In this document: positions 21,818 to 36,316 of the stretch, piece by piece
Position numbering within the stretch: the first letter of the stretch is position 1
Layout: the number at the start of each line of letters is the position of its first letter
Source of the DNA: Notospermus geniculatus
Lineage: Eukaryota > Nemertea > Pilidiophora > Heteronemertea > Lineidae
Assembly (NCBI GenBank): GCA_002633025.1
Contig: NMRB01000141.1
Span: 313,700-377,699 of the forward strand
DNA: 64,000 bases
Direction of reading: 5' to 3'
Made by a program: the position numbers and the translations under genes
The notes under the pieces: generated by a model
Seen by the model: only the letters and a program-made list of their open reading frames with translations
Told to the model about the DNA's origin: nothing
The model's database searches: none

Positions 21818-23188
21818 AAACACGAGGGTCGTGATTATGTAACTTAGTACAGACTTAAGGGGATCTGCAGCAGAGTCGGTAGAATTGTGGAATGGATTGA
21901 GTTGATGATAGGACCAGCAACATTGTGGAGGGCATTATTAAAAGATGAATCAGACGCAGTCAGGGATTCCCCACACTTTGAGAACTCCAGTGCTCTTGTA
22001 AACAGCACTTGTAAAATTCTGTTGTTATCTGGTTAGACAGTTACTATTGTAGTTCGTATTGGCAGAAAATACCTCTGCCTTGTGTTTTCTTCATGTTTTG
22101 TTCCGAATATCAACTACACGGTACAAATTTTGTCCAATTTCCTTCCATTTTCTGACACAAAGCTCTCAACAAAGTATGAAGTCGTAGCCTTTCTGCCAGT
22201 TAGACCTGATACCTTGTAATTTATTTTCTCCAGAATGTCTTCATCCTGACGTAATCAGAATTTGAACGTGCTCAGAACAAACACTGCGAATTTGCATTTA
22301 CTGTATGAATTTTCTGCAACAGCTAAAATTTGATATGAACTCGGCATCTTCCTGGGTTTCTAAATCCTGTGTTTAGGCTTGACTGTTCGTACAATGGCAA
22401 AACTTCTCAGCTTTTAGAAATCGAGGTAGGCTTCTATGCTATTTACTGTTGAAATTCTTAACAGAGTTTGTCAAGGTGGCATTCTTTTATAAAAATGTTC
22501 GTTTTTATCTTCGTTCGTTTCTCTGTCATTGTGAGATCTTGTAAAAAAATATTTGAAATGTCACTTGAATGTATAGATTTTAAATTGTAATTGATGCTGT
22601 GGCTAGATGTGTCATGATTATATCACATTTTGTACAGAATAAAAGGTAAGAACTAGACAGAGTTGTCGATTTCCTCCTGTGAAATTGTTGAGATTAGCTG
22701 TAGAGAATGACATGTAACCCAGACACTTTTGAGTAATGCCTGGGCTACAGGTCCATAGAATTGTGTTGGCTTTTACGGAAACCACTTCCACTGGCCAAGG
22801 TAAAACTTTTGCCATCCGCAGCAGTGGCACCTTCGGGACTGATTGAAGCAGAAGGGAAGAAATATTGCGTCGGTGTTAACGTTTACTAAAAATAGATACA
22901 TAAATACAAATACATTATTCATCCTCGGATAGTAAACATAAAGTTGTCTCTGAATTCTGCAAACTTTTGACCCCAATCAGGGTTTTCCTCTGGCACTTTC
23001 TAGTACAGATCCCAGAAGTGCCATATACATACATGCTAAAGGGTATGGGGTTGAGTTCTGCTGTTAATTATGGGTGTTGAATCAGCGTTTCGCACACTGA
23101 ATTTTGGAGAAGTTATCTGTCCTACCAACCACTGATATTACATGTATTTCCTTGTCATAAATCGTAATTGTCCTAACATTTCCAACCA
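21818..23188. other. DDX39B 3' UTR and convergent gap to PTGES2, copy B
   Basis: This parallels 10780-12053 with small indels. An AATAAA lies at 22638-22643. Nothing coding is recognised before the PTGES2 stop at 23189. Confidence 0.7.
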
Positions 23189-25531
<2,343 letters not shown>

Positions 25532-25747
25532 CTTGTTATCTAAGCATGGGCTTCATCTTCCGGTTCCGGTGCGCATGCGCCCGAGAGAGAATCTCGTGCA
25601 ATCTTTTGACGAGGTGTGTAATTTTTCTGGTATAAAGACACCGTTTTCATCAGATTGGGAGCTCCGATCACTTTAAAACTTTGCAAGAAGTGAAATGATA
25701 TTGTAACACATATTTCTACTCAATTTCAGCGAAATACCTTGAGGGAA
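25532..25747. promoter_or_regulatory. Bidirectional PTGES2/VARS promoter, copy B
   Basis: It is 216 bp long as in copy A and almost unchanged. It keeps the ETS-like CTTCCGG (25557-25563), the NRF1-like TGCGCATGCGC (25570-25580), the YY1-like site over the PTGES2 start, and the acceptor before the VARS start exon. Confidence 0.75.
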
Positions 25748-28700
25748 ATGGCAGATACTGATAAAAAGGTGAACGGGCCGGACGAACCGGCGCCGGCTGA
25801 GGATGGGGACACGGGCGAAAAAACAGCTGCCAAGCTGAAGAAGGAAAAGGCTGAGGCCAAGAAAAGGGAAAAAATGGAGAAGTTTCTGGCCAAACAACAG
25901 AAACAGGCTGAGATGAAGAAGACCAAGGGAGAGAAAGATGAGGGGAATGATGTAAGAGTAGCCGAGGTTTAGCAAAGTAAAGGAATAAAGATTCCTATAA
26001 TGAAGCCAGTTTGTTGATTTGATATTGGTCAACTTTCACTTTCTGTTACTCCTCGTCCCAGGCCGAGCCTACCTGCAGCGGCAGTGATAGGCCTAGCTAC
26101 GCTCTCATTTGGTAGCCTCGGGATGTTTTAAAACCATGTCAATGTAGCTTAATCACACACGGCATATCAATTTCAGAAGAAGAAAAAGGAGAAGGACAAG
26201 GCAAAGACTGTCATCACTTACGACAAGCCCACCCCGGTGGGGGATAAAAAAGGTAAAGCTGTTGGCTCATCTTCTTGGGCCTTATACGACCCCCTTGGAG
26301 GTTTCTTGCATGGGTGTTAAGATATTAAATCGAGAGCTTGGCACCCAAAATGTCTATACAGTGGAACCCCGGTCGGCGACCACCCCTATAACGCGACCAC
26401 CTCGGAAAGACGACCAGTTTTCAAATGTCCCGATTGCCTTTCTCTTTATTTCCCTTTGGAGAGTTTCACTAAAGCGACCACCCCGCTATCCGGACCGCGA
26501 CCACAGCTTTGGGTGTCCCAAGTGGCAATTAGCACCTCGGTAACACGACCACACACAAGCTAATTAGGGATCTGGTTATGAAACAAAGTTTACAAAGGCG
26601 AGTCAGCAGCGTGTGTGTACCTAACAGGACCAATGAATACATGGCATATCATGCGCATCACGGTTGCGGTCATATAAAGGCAGGCCTAGAATAAAACATG
26701 TGACGGGCGCAATATTTACGCGGAGTTCACCATTTCAATACCTGCCGGTCGTCCATCCTAGGAGTCGCAATGTCGGTCGGCTATCTGCTTACTAGTATCA
26801 GGCCAAGTTGGAAATGGTCTAGTCAGGTTTATTATTATTAATGAAACATGGATAAAAAAGAAAATATGACCCTCGGTTTACTTCGGTCTGGATCGGCACT
26901 CATCGGGCCGATTTCGGCAAGGCGACCACCCCGCTAACGCGACCACTTTGGGTCTGTCCCATGGGTGGTCGTGTTACCGGGGTTCCACTGTATTGGACGA
27001 CTGTTGACTGTTGTAAAGCTGGAGGAAACCAGAGTGGCCGGAGAAAACATGCGGGTCTGACGAGAAATTGAACCGGGAAACTCAGAGGTGACAGGCAGTG
27101 ATATTTCCACTGCTCCATTCTGACAGCCCCATGTATTCACAGGCCCATTGCAATACAACAGTAGAGGTAAAATCTTTAAATTAATTTCAGATGTGTCGGG
27201 AGCAATGCCTGATGCATACAGCCCTAAGTATGTTGAAGCAGCCTGGTACTCCTGGTGGGAGAAGAGTGGATTTTTCAAGCCAGAATACGGAGTAAGTAAA
27301 TAAGTTTAACCTCCCTTACCGGACACCTCTGCCAGTCAGGACACTTCTCTATAAAGGACTCCGAAGTTCACTCTCAAATTTATCATTTCTAGTCATTGTA
27401 ATTTGAATAAGTTCACCTGTCTATCATTATCAAGCACAGTATTCTCCAGAACTGGAGGTGTCTTTGTATATCTAGATAAGGTGTCATGCTTACGCCACAT
27501 ATCGTATTTGAAATCAGATCACTGTCCTCTCACTTGTAATGATGATATCTCTTCTAGCGAAGCTCTGCCCATGAAAATAACCCCAAAGGTATGTTCATGA
27601 TGGTCATTCCACCTCCTAACGTCACCGGGGCGCTCCACCTCGGTCATGCTCTGACCAACTCGGTTGAGGACGCTATCACCAGATGGCATCGCATGAGAGG
27701 CGTGACGACACTTTGGAATCCTGGATGCGATCACGCTGGGATCGCGACACAGGTCGTCGTGGAGAAGAAGATATGGAAGGAACAGCAGCTGACAAGGCAC
27801 GATCTTGGCCGGGAAAAGTTTGTGGAACATGTCTGGAAATGGAAGAATGAGTAAGTTTTCTGCATTGGGACGAAATTTGACGTTTCTTGAAGTGAGGGTG
27901 TGTTTACCACTGGGTCCCTGGCCTTGACTTAAACTGACAGAAACTTAGTAGTCTCAGAACAGATGCTTTTCAATGTCTCGGCTTCAAATTGGATCTTTAC
28001 CAAGATTTCACTGGATTGAGATTGTAAGAGCTGAATTCCTTAACATTCTTTGCTTGTTTCAGAAAAGGAGATCGTATCTATAACCAGTTGAAAACCCTGG
28101 GTGGTTCATATGATTGGGACCGAGCCTGTTTCACTATGGAGCCGGTGAGTCGACTGTCTGTCATTTCCTTGACTTATTTCTCTTGTCAAAATCCTTAATA
28201 CAGCGGACACCTCTGCCTGCAGGACACCTCTCTATTAAATAGAGAGGTGTCCTGCAGGCAGAGGTGTCCGCTAAGGGAGGTTCTATTGTATTTCCTTCAT
28301 TGTCAATTTCAGAAACTCTCCCGTGCCGTCAAAGAGGCATTCATACAAATGCACGAAGACGGTATCATCTACAGAAATAATCGCCTCGTCAACTGGTCGT
28401 GTACGCTCAACTCGGCCATCTCTGATATCGAAGTAGACAAAAAGGAACTTCCCGGCCGAACGCTGCTTGCTGTTCCTGGGTACAAGGAAAAGGTGGAATT
28501 TGGTGTTCTTGTTTCTTTTGCATACAAAGTTGATGGCTCAGGTGAGTTGAATGTAAATATTAACTCAATAGAGATGCCTATTTTTTGCACTTTCAATCTG
28601 TAGCTTAAACCGCCCTGAACCGCCAAGAAATGCCACTGCATTAAAGCCCCACTGTATTGAATCTGAAAAACGCAAATCATCGCCGCGATTCTTGACGTCA

Positions 28701-31700
28701 GTGCACGACGTCACGACGTGTAAAATGTACTGCGCTCCATCTGAATACATTAGAGCCCTCCCTGCAGATTTTTTCATTGTGTGCTGAAAACTAGGCCTTG
28801 ATTCTCGGAAAAACGCATCAGGCAGGCATTTTGGGGACCTTCACGATGCTATGAGACCTCGACCAGCATTCTCCCAACACTTTGAAAATCCAGTAAAATT
28901 CAATACTGTGGGGCTTTAAGCTGAATAGAGAACAGTGTAATGAGTCAAGGCAGTATCGACGTCTGGCAGTAATTGGTGATTTTGAATTCTACATTAGAGG
29001 TGATGGGGATTTTTGTCGAAAAGTGGACGTGGTCTTCTAGGCGGCTCACGGCAGGGTGGTTTAAGGCGGCATGGGCTTCATTGGGTTAAGGGCTGATTTT
29101 GTATAGAATGAAATGAAGAAAAGACTGTTGAAAGTTGATTATTTCTACGGGGTGTTTTTTTCAGATGAGGAACTGATTGTTGCCACAACTCGTATCGAAA
29201 CCATGTTGGGAGATACCGCTGTTGCTGTCCACCCCAAGGATGAGCGGTACAAACATTTACACGGCAAATTTGTGAACCATCCTTTCTGTGATAGGAAGAT
29301 GCCAATTGTTTTGGATGATTTTGTTGACATGGAGTTTGGAACTGGTAAGTGTTAGGGGCGTAGCTAGCTTTTATGGCCTGGGGGGGGGGGAACTTGATTG
29401 AGTCCAGAGAGTGAATCCGGAGGAGGGTCTGGGGGACCCCCAGAAAAAAATTGAAATTTACATCCTCTTTGATGCATTTTCCCCACATCTGACACCACAA
29501 TAACTTGGCTTGTGAGGAGGGGAAATGACCTTTTAGAGGAAAAATTTGTTTTGTCCCTTTTGGCTCGGGGGGGGGGGGCGTCCCCCCACCGCTAGCTACG
29601 CCCCTGGGTATCATTTGACTTCCCACACTTCGCTCAGTTCCAACAATTGATGCTGTTATTTCTGTGGCTTCTGTGATCACACCTGTTATTGTGTTCCAGG
29701 TGCTGTCAAGATCACACCAGCTCATGATCACAACGATTATGAATGTGGAACAAGGCATAACCTAAAGTTCATTCAGTGCATCAACGAAAAAGGTTTAATG
29801 ACTGATGAGTGTGGCATCTTTGCTGTGAGTATTCTTGTATGAAAATAGATAGGAGCAGTCAGCCGCACATATTGCCAACAGATGGCAGCAAAGTCTCAGC
29901 GGACCAATGTACAGGAAAATCTACGTGATTGCTGCTCGATCAATAATGACCGGGTCCACTAGATGCATTGAATTGGGCCATAGTGACACCTAGTGGTCAA
30001 CTCGCTGACAGCTCCTATTGAGACTTGGTCGTACTTCTAACTCATTCAGTACTGTCTGTGAGTGGAGAGTTTCTCCAGAAAGGTTATTTATCAATGTTGA
30101 TTATGTTGAGGATAGGTTTTTATGTGTGATCTACTAGGCCTTCCCAAGTTCAGGCTATTCTAAGACGTTTGACGTAATCAGAAGTTTTTGGCCACAAAAG
30201 TTTTGTCAATCCTTTGTTACTTCTTGCATTGCAGGGCATGAAGAGATTCGATGCCAGGAAAGCTGTCCTAAAGGCCCTGCAGGAAAAGGGCCTATACAAG
30301 GAGACCAAAGATAACCCTATGGTTGTGCCAACGTGCAGGTGAGCGTCTGTTCAGTGGAATCTTGACTCACTTTGAGTCACCTCAGCACCAATCAGTATTC
30401 CTTTCAATGTTACAGTCACTCACTGTTCATTGGCATCAGGACTTTAAGTGTCCCTTCTTTTTGCAGTCGTTCCAAGGATGTGATAGAACCCCTTCTGAAG
30501 CCACAGTGGTACGTGAACTGTACAGAGATGGCTGCTGCTGCTGTTAATGTACGTAACGTTTGCTTTTCTGGTGAACAGTACACTTTAAGAGTTTCTGTAC
30601 AATTTCAGAATTTGGTAGGTTTAATAGTTTCAATGAAATTGCCATTGGCAATGAGATGGTCAATCAACTACGAAGTCTGTGATTTTCGTGTCAAAAATTG
30701 ACCTATTCCTTTGTTGCTTTCATCTTGATTAGGCTGTCAAGACAGGAGAACTGAAACTCATCCCTGACTCTCACAACAAGACCTGGTTCAACTGGTTGGA
30801 CAACTGTCGAGATTGGTGCATCTCCCGTCAGTTATGGTGGGGTCACAGGATACCAGCGTATTTTGTCAAGATCGACGACCCTAGCATACCTGCTGGAAAG
30901 GTAAAAATCACATTCCTGCATAAGTGAAAGTAAACGTAAAGTTGTCTCCAAATTTCACAAATTTTTGACCCCAAGAGGGGTCTTCCTGCATTAGTGAAAT
31001 ATTGTGAAAGAGATCCTGGTCATAAAGCTGTCCGTAACTCAGCGATTCTGTATATTTTCTGTTCTAGGATGACAATGACCACTACTGGGTCAGTGGACGG
31101 ACCGAAGAGGAGGCACGGGAAAAAGCGTCCAAAAAATTCAACGTCCCTGCAGAGAAGATCAGCCTACATCAAGATGAGGACGTCTTGGACACGTGGTTCT
31201 CTTCAGGAATTTTCCCGTTCTCCATATTCGGGTGGCCAGATCAGGTATGGATCAAAATGTGCCTGTGAAGTTTCAAGTCTTTCCGTGGTCTTTTACAATT
31301 CTTTCCACGGCTGCAGTTCTTGCAGCTGGTGGCGGAAAAACGATGCCTGGCGTTTGATGAAATTAGATTCATTTTCCATTTCAGACGGACGATTTGAAGA
31401 CTTTCTACCCCGGTACGCTTCTCGAGACAGGACACGACATCTTGTTTTTCTGGGTAGCACGTATGGTCATGATGGGCTACAAACTCATGGGAAAACTCCC
31501 CTTCAAGGAGGTCTACCTCCATGCGATGGTGCGGGACGCTCACGGACGGAAAATGAGCAAGTCGCTAGGCAACGTCATTGACCCTATTGACGTCGTCAAC
31601 GGCATCACGTTAGAGGCACTTCATGAGACTCTGACGCAAAGCAATCTCGATTCCAAGGAGATAGAGAGAGCTAAAGCTGGACAGGTGAGACTTTGAGTTT

Positions 31701-34700
31701 GAAGCACAGGCAGACGGCATAATCTTTTTGATATTTCTGCAAATGGGCGAGGTTTGGGGGAAATATTTTGAAGAAAACTTGTCCTTTATAACGAAATTAA
31801 GGATGTTCCTTCAGTTTTTGTGCAGTCAAGTTATGCACAGAGAAGTTCCAAATGGTGACCCTGTGTCACCAATGAGTGAAAATTGGTACCAGTACTTGAA
31901 AACTGAAGAATTCGTACTCCACTTTTCAGAAAAGTGATTATCCCAATGGAATTCCCGAGTGTGGAACAGACGCCCTCCGTTTTGCCCTCTGCGCATACAC
32001 CTCACAAGGTCGTGATATCAACCTTGACGTCCTACGTGTCCAAGGTTACCGGTTCTTCTGTAACAAGCTGTGGAATGCTACCAGGTTTGCCCTCATGAGT
32101 TTAGGTGAAGGATACACGCCATTGTCAGCACATCAGGTGGGTTTGACCTTGGTATGACCTTTCAAGGTCGCATTCCTGTGACCTCAGTGCGACCTTTCAA
32201 GGTCATATTCCTGTCTTCTTTGTATGTCTGTTACGAGCCAGTTTGTCTTCTGTGTAATGCTTCAGGATCATATTTTGTGGCTTTCTCTGTATTTTGAATT
32301 CTTTTGTAACAGTGAAGCCCTTGCAAATCTTCCCTGATGATTTCCCACAAAATTCGTCACTTTTTTGCAGTTGAGTGGTAAAGAGAAGCTGATGGACCTT
32401 TGGATTCTGAGTCGTCTATCAGAAGCTGTCAGTCTATGTGAACAGGCTTTCCAGAATTACGAATTCCCCACAGCGACGACGGCGTGTTACAACTTCTGGT
32501 TGTATGAACTCTGTGATTATTATCTGGTGAGTAAGATGAGATGAGTTCCCTGTTCTTCTGGAATTCCCAAATTTTCTGTACCTAGTATATAGGGGTTATG
32601 TGAATTGACTGATATTCCCAGGGTTGAACCACAGGATTTTAGGAGTGTCAGTGCCAACTCGGGGCACTGTGTGTACTTATGAAAAAAAATGGATGATATT
32701 ACACGATGAGTAAGATGAGATTGAATTCCCTGTTCTTCTGGAATTCCTAAATTTTCTGTACTAAGGATATTGGCTATGGGAATTGATGATGTGATTGATA
32801 TTCCCAGGGTTGAACCCCAGATTTTCAGATTGTAAGTGCCATCTGAGGGCAATATATGTACATAACAAACAAAACTGGGTGATATTTATGTGATGTAAGA
32901 GCCCAGAGACAACTGCAGTGTTGAGGGCAGATCACCCTCTGCCACCCAAACCAACTGGCTTGACCAGGAATTGAACCTGCAATGTAATAGGTGGCAGACG
33001 TGGATTCTTCCACTGCACCACTCCGGCAACGCAGATTGTCAATGATGTCCAAATTTTCCACTTTCCAGGAATATCTGAAGCCAATCATCAACGGATCTGA
33101 CGAGGAATCAAAGTTAACGTCACGTCACGTTCTCTACACCTGCCTCGACGTTGGCCTTCGTCTACTTCACCCCTTCATGCCATTTGTTTCTGAAGAGCTC
33201 TTTCAACGGTTGCCACGGCGAACACCTAACGAACCGCCAAGCATTTGTGTAACACCTTATCCTGAACCAGAGCAGGTGAGTGAGGTTTATAACTATCATA
33301 CAGTTGTTACCATTGCAAGAAGGTGCAGTCCCACACCACTTGAAATATCTTAGATATGTAAGCTATATTGAAATTATGATTTTATGATGTTTTCTGCAAT
33401 TCTTTTCCCTGTCGGTTTCCAAAAGTTTCCAGGACAAGTTTCCTATTGATTTCAGTTCGACCACAGAGACACAGCCCTAGAAGCGGATGTTGAGTTCGCC
33501 CAAAATGTCCTCAAAACTGTCCGCTCGATGCGATCAGACTATCAGCTGACACCGAAAAACAAAGCACACCGTGAGTACCTCGGAGTTCGTGCTTTTAAAA
33601 AAAAGTTAAAGTTTGGGATATCAACTAGGGTACAGGTTCTCATCCAACTTAACACTTTAACCCCAGTCTATCCTGAAACCTTTCAGTAGAACTCAGATGA
33701 GCTGCCCATTCAGCTCTACAATCGAGCATTTCCGANGGTGAGTGAGGTTTATAACTATCATACTGTTGTTACCATTGCAAGAAGGTGCAGTCCCATACCA
33801 CTTGAAATATCTTAGATATGTAAGCTATATTGAAATTATGATTTTATGATGTTTTCTGCAATTCTTTTCCCTGTCGGTTTCCAAAAGTTTCCAGGACAAG
33901 TTTCCTATTGATTTCAGTTCGACCACAGAGACACAGCCCTAGAAGCGGATGTTGAGTTCGCCCAAAATGTCCTCAAAACTGTCCGCTCGATGCGATCAGA
34001 CTATCAGCTGACACCGAAAAACAAAGCACACCGTGAGTACCTCGGAGTTCGTGCTTTTAAAAAAAAGTTAAAGTTTGGGATATCAACTAGGGTACAGGTT
34101 CTCATCCAACTTAACACTTTAACCCCAGTCTATCCTGAAACCTTTCAGTAGAACTCAGATGAGCTGCCCATTCAGCTCTACAATCGAGCATTTCCGACTA
34201 GTACTCATTTATACACCTGGGTGGAGAGAGGCCAGTGAGGCAAAGAGACTTGCCCAAAGTCTCACACCCAGTGGGATTCGAATCCGGGACCCTCTAACCG
34301 CTAGTCGGAGACCTGAACCACAACACCACCAGGCTCTTTCTTTCCATAGATAAGATAGCTTGAATAGTTCAATAGAATTGGCCTAAATCAACCCGTCCTG
34401 TTCTCTTCTAGTCTACCTGAAGTGCCGTGACGAACCTACGCAGACCACGCTCCTCAAATACACCGACATGATAATGACGATGACGTCATCGTCGGATGTC
34501 GAGGTGTTATTTGAAGGACAACCACCAGAGGGATGTGCTATACAGACAGTGTCTGCTCATTGTGAGATCCATCTGATGCTCAAGGTAAGAGATTCATTTC
34601 AGGAGCTTCCCAAAGCTTCCATGGGGCTTGCAGGTCGGTCACTAAAGTTGGTATGGTAGTATGCAGATAAAAGTTAAAGTTTGGGTTTATACATGTAGTC

Positions 34701-35779
34701 TGATATCAACAACGTTGGATGTTCTCCTCCGACTTTACACTTTAACCCCAGTCTATCCTGAAATCTTTCAGTAGAACTCAGATGAGCTGCTCATTCAGTG
34801 CTACTGTCTGAGCATTTCTGACCGGTATCCATTTATACACCCGGGTCGAGAGAGGCCAGTGAGACAAAGAGACTTGCCCAAAGTCTCACGCCCAGTGGGA
34901 TTCGAACCCGTGGCTGTCTGACTGTTAGCTGGAGACCATTACACCGTGATGGCTCCAAATTTATGTATGCAAGGTTGGAATTTGTGTCTGTGAGCATGTT
35001 GTGCATCAAACTTACAGAGACCAGGTAGCACGCAAAGGTTTAACTCACAGAAATGGCACGCAGAGATGATCTAATAGAGATTTCCATCTGCGTGCTACAA
35101 GCAGCTGTACTGTTTCTCTTGGCATTCGTTTACAGGGTTTGGTTGACATTGGAAAGGAAATCAGCAAATTAGAGGACAAGAAGACAAAACTTCAGACGCA
35201 GAAACAGAAGCTGGAGGAACACATCAGTATGGATGGCTACGAGACGAAGGTACCACAGAATGTCCGGGAACAGAATTCAGAAAAGGTGAGGTTAGATATT
35301 GGCCCAGTAAAATAAGAATTGATTGGGAGCCAAGCCCAAAATATGGCATCATTGGCTCTGTATAGAGGCTTTGCATATGACGTCACAAGCCACCATGCTG
35401 GAGGACATGTGCTGCAGAGGCGTAGCGAAATGAGCTGTTACGTTAAACAATGGCGTGGCACACTTCACTCAAGTCACGTCACGGTCAGCTCATATCTGAG
35501 ATTCTCTGTGCTCTGTGTTCTCCAGAATGGCCGCCAGGATGACGTCATTGCAAAGCCTCTAGACTTATTGGGCAAATAAATTTACTGTAGGAGGAAACTG
35601 GAGCGCCTGGAGTCGAACAACAACTTGGACCAACTCTTGGATGTAACTTTATGATTTCACTCTTTATTAACTCTTGGATGTAACTTCATGATTTCATTCT
35701 TTATTTCCAGCTACAAAACTTGGATATTGAAGTGCAGAAACTCGCCACAGCTCTGGAAACACTTGCAAAGATGCAATAA
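25748..35779 (+). CDS. VARS1: Cytosolic valyl-tRNA synthetase, copy B, complete (20 exons)
   Basis: Exons: 25748-25951, 26177-26252, 27191-27291, 27558-27850, 28063-28144, 28313-28541, 29165-29344, 29700-29824, 30235-30338, 30467-30548, 30733-30900, 31068-31244, 31385-31684, 31930-32136, 32371-32526, 33069-33275, 33456-33570 (or 33918-34032), 34412-34584, 35136-35285 and 35711-35779. All phases agree; the product is 1065 aa. It charges tRNA-Val. Features in order: Lys-rich N-terminal tail; HIGH site HLGH (exon 4); CP1 editing domain with [13 protein letters not shown] and [12 protein letters not shown] (exons 6-10); catalytic [11 protein letters not shown] (exon 11); KMSKS in [14 protein letters not shown] (exon 13); anticodon-binding helices (exons 14-18); C-terminal coiled coil (exons 19-20). 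The N-terminal GST domain of vertebrate VARS1 is absent, as in several invertebrates. ATG 25748 gives [10 protein letters not shown]. Confidence 0.95.
26359..26990. mobile_element. pogo-like MITE (CAGTGGAACCCCGGT) in VARS intron 2, copy B only
   Basis: The termini CAGTGGAACCCCGGTCGGCG and GTGTTACCGGGGTTCCACTG are inverted, with TA on each side. CGACCACC-type repeats lie under both termini. Copy A (about 15350) has the empty site TCTATATTGGACG. TA target and CAGT termini fit Tc1/mariner-pogo relatives. No transposase frame is present. Confidence 0.85.
27015..27127 (-). repeat. tRNA-derived SINE fragment in VARS intron 2
   Basis: The fragment reads GCTGGAGGAAACCAGAGTGG to TTCCACTGCTCCATTCTGAC, the same family as the SINEs at 50474, 53050, 60364 and 61352. 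It is degenerate around box B (AATTGAACCGG). A shorter remnant occurs in copy A near 15376-15440. Confidence 0.6.
28203..28271. repeat. Perfect 69-bp palindrome in VARS intron 5, copy B
   Basis: Two 34-bp arms are exact reverse complements around one central base; they start GCGGACACCTCTGCC and end GGCAGAGGTGTCCGC. The sequence matches the ends of the pogo-like GGACACCTCTC elements elsewhere in the window, so it looks like an element reduced to its two termini. Confidence 0.9.
28641..28919. mobile_element. TTAA-flanked MITE in VARS intron 6, copy B only
   Basis: The termini TTAAAGCCCCACTGTATTGA and TCAATACTGTGGGGCTTTAA are inverted and TTAA is duplicated. Copy A (about 17119) has the empty site CATTAAACTGAATAG. 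The interior includes GACGTCAGTGCACGACGTCA. Confidence 0.85.
29355..29606. mobile_element. GGGGCGTAGCTAGC MITE in VARS intron 7 (copy B, complete)
   Basis: The termini AGGGGCGTAGCTAGC and GCTAGCTACGCCCCTG are inverted repeats, with G-rich stretches near both ends. The interior has no intact transposase. It is the counterpart of the gapped copy at 17580-17765. Confidence 0.85.
29849..30019. mobile_element. Short MITE in VARS intron 8, copy B only
   Basis: TAGGAGCAGTCAGC at the left pairs with GCTGACAGCTCCTA at the right. Copy A lacks the insert (AAATAAATTGAGACTTGG near 18006). It is about 170 bp with no coding content. Confidence 0.7.
32155..32206 (+). repeat. Repeated TGACCT/AGGTCA half-site pair in VARS intron 14
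   Basis: TGACCTTTCAAGGTCG at 32155 and CGACCTTTCAAGGTCA at 32190 are everted pairs of the nuclear-receptor half-site, with a lone TGACCT between them. They lie just after the exon 14 donor. Regulatory function is not shown; a short local repeat explains it equally well. Confidence 0.4.
32527..32880 (+). repeat. Tandem duplication of about 180 bp after VARS exon 15
   Basis: GAGTAAGATGAGATGAG and TTCCCTGTTCTTCTGGAATT recur near 32706 as GAGTAAGATGAGATTGAATT and TTCCCTGTTCTTCTGGAATT. The first unit includes the true exon 15 donor; the second has no exon before it and reads GATGAGTAAG at the same place. Confidence 0.7.
32895..33035 (-). repeat. tRNA-derived SINE fragment in VARS intron 15
   Basis: The segment has the order of the SINE family elsewhere in the window (CTCTGCCACCC, then GAATTGAACCTGC as a box B-like site, then TTCCACTGCACCACTCCGGC as the head). 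It is old and degenerate. Confidence 0.5.
33276..34195 (+). repeat. Directly repeated VARS exon 17 segment joined by a single N
   Basis: Bases 33276-33735 and 33737-34195 are the same sequence, each starting GGTGAGTGAGGTTTATAACT just after the exon 16 end and containing exon 17 (33456-33570; 33918-34032). One N at 33736 joins them. Exon 17 is 115 nt, so including both copies would shift frame. This is most simply an unresolved assembly overlap. Confidence 0.9.
34185..34335 (-). repeat. tRNA-derived SINE in VARS intron 17
   Basis: On the minus strand it reads from a tRNA-like head (GGTGTTGTGGTTCAGGTCTC, box A-like) to GGATTCGAATCCC (box B), then a body with GGGCAAGTCTCTTTGCCTCA and CCACCCAGGTGTATAAATG. 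The body resembles the central domain of widely spread metazoan SINEs; exact family naming is from memory. Confidence 0.75.
34800..34955 (-). repeat. Second tRNA-derived SINE in VARS intron 18
   Basis: Same family as 34185-34335. The minus strand has GGGTTCGAATCCC (near-perfect box B) and GGGCAAGTCTCTTTGTCTCA. Tail sequence with TTAAAGTTTGGG-like repeats extends to about 34670. Confidence 0.75.
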
Positions 35780-36316
35780 TGTATCAGAGACTTAGCACAT
35801 GAAAATTATCATTGGTTGCTATAGGATTTCCACTCAGACCGCTGACACAGACGACTACCCGTAGTTTTCTATGGTTAAGTTACCCATAGAGAGCCAACTT
35901 CTGCGAGAAAACTCTCAGGTGGAGGAGCGCATGAAAAGTTTCACTGAAGGTTTATAACCTTTGTTCACAACAGAATTTGTCTTTCTCTCTCACGTCCTTA
36001 GCAGATGTTGCCTCTCATACAATATTTTAAAGATCTTGATGAGTTTTATTAAATCGTGATACTTACTTGTATGCTTTTGTAGTTCCTGTGCAAGGTATTT
36101 GAAGTTCATTCTCATGATCCTTCAACATTTGGTTCAGTTTGCAAAGCTTTTTCTTGAAGAATGTGAAAATCAGAAAGTTTGTGCTGATTATTTCCCAACT
36201 TTTATGGTTTATGGCAAGGTGCAGTGGGCTTGGGTTAATGAATCACCGGTGCAATAGACATAAGTTAGATTCAATCTGGAAGGGTTGCATGAATTTTAGA
36301 TGTGTGCGATTGGTGA

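Noticed and set aside
29078-29758. 226-codon minus-strand frame
   Set aside because: It lies antisense to VARS exons 7-8 and the GGGGCGTAGCTAGC MITE; it mirrors them and has no known domain.
30994-31581. 195-codon plus-strand frame
   Set aside because: Out of register with VARS exons 12-13, which give [12 protein letters not shown] and KMSKS in another frame.
34250-34300. Possible tRNA gene (GGATTCGAATCC)
   Set aside because: Box B is present but no cloverleaf or acceptor stem forms; it belongs to a SINE with a body and tail.
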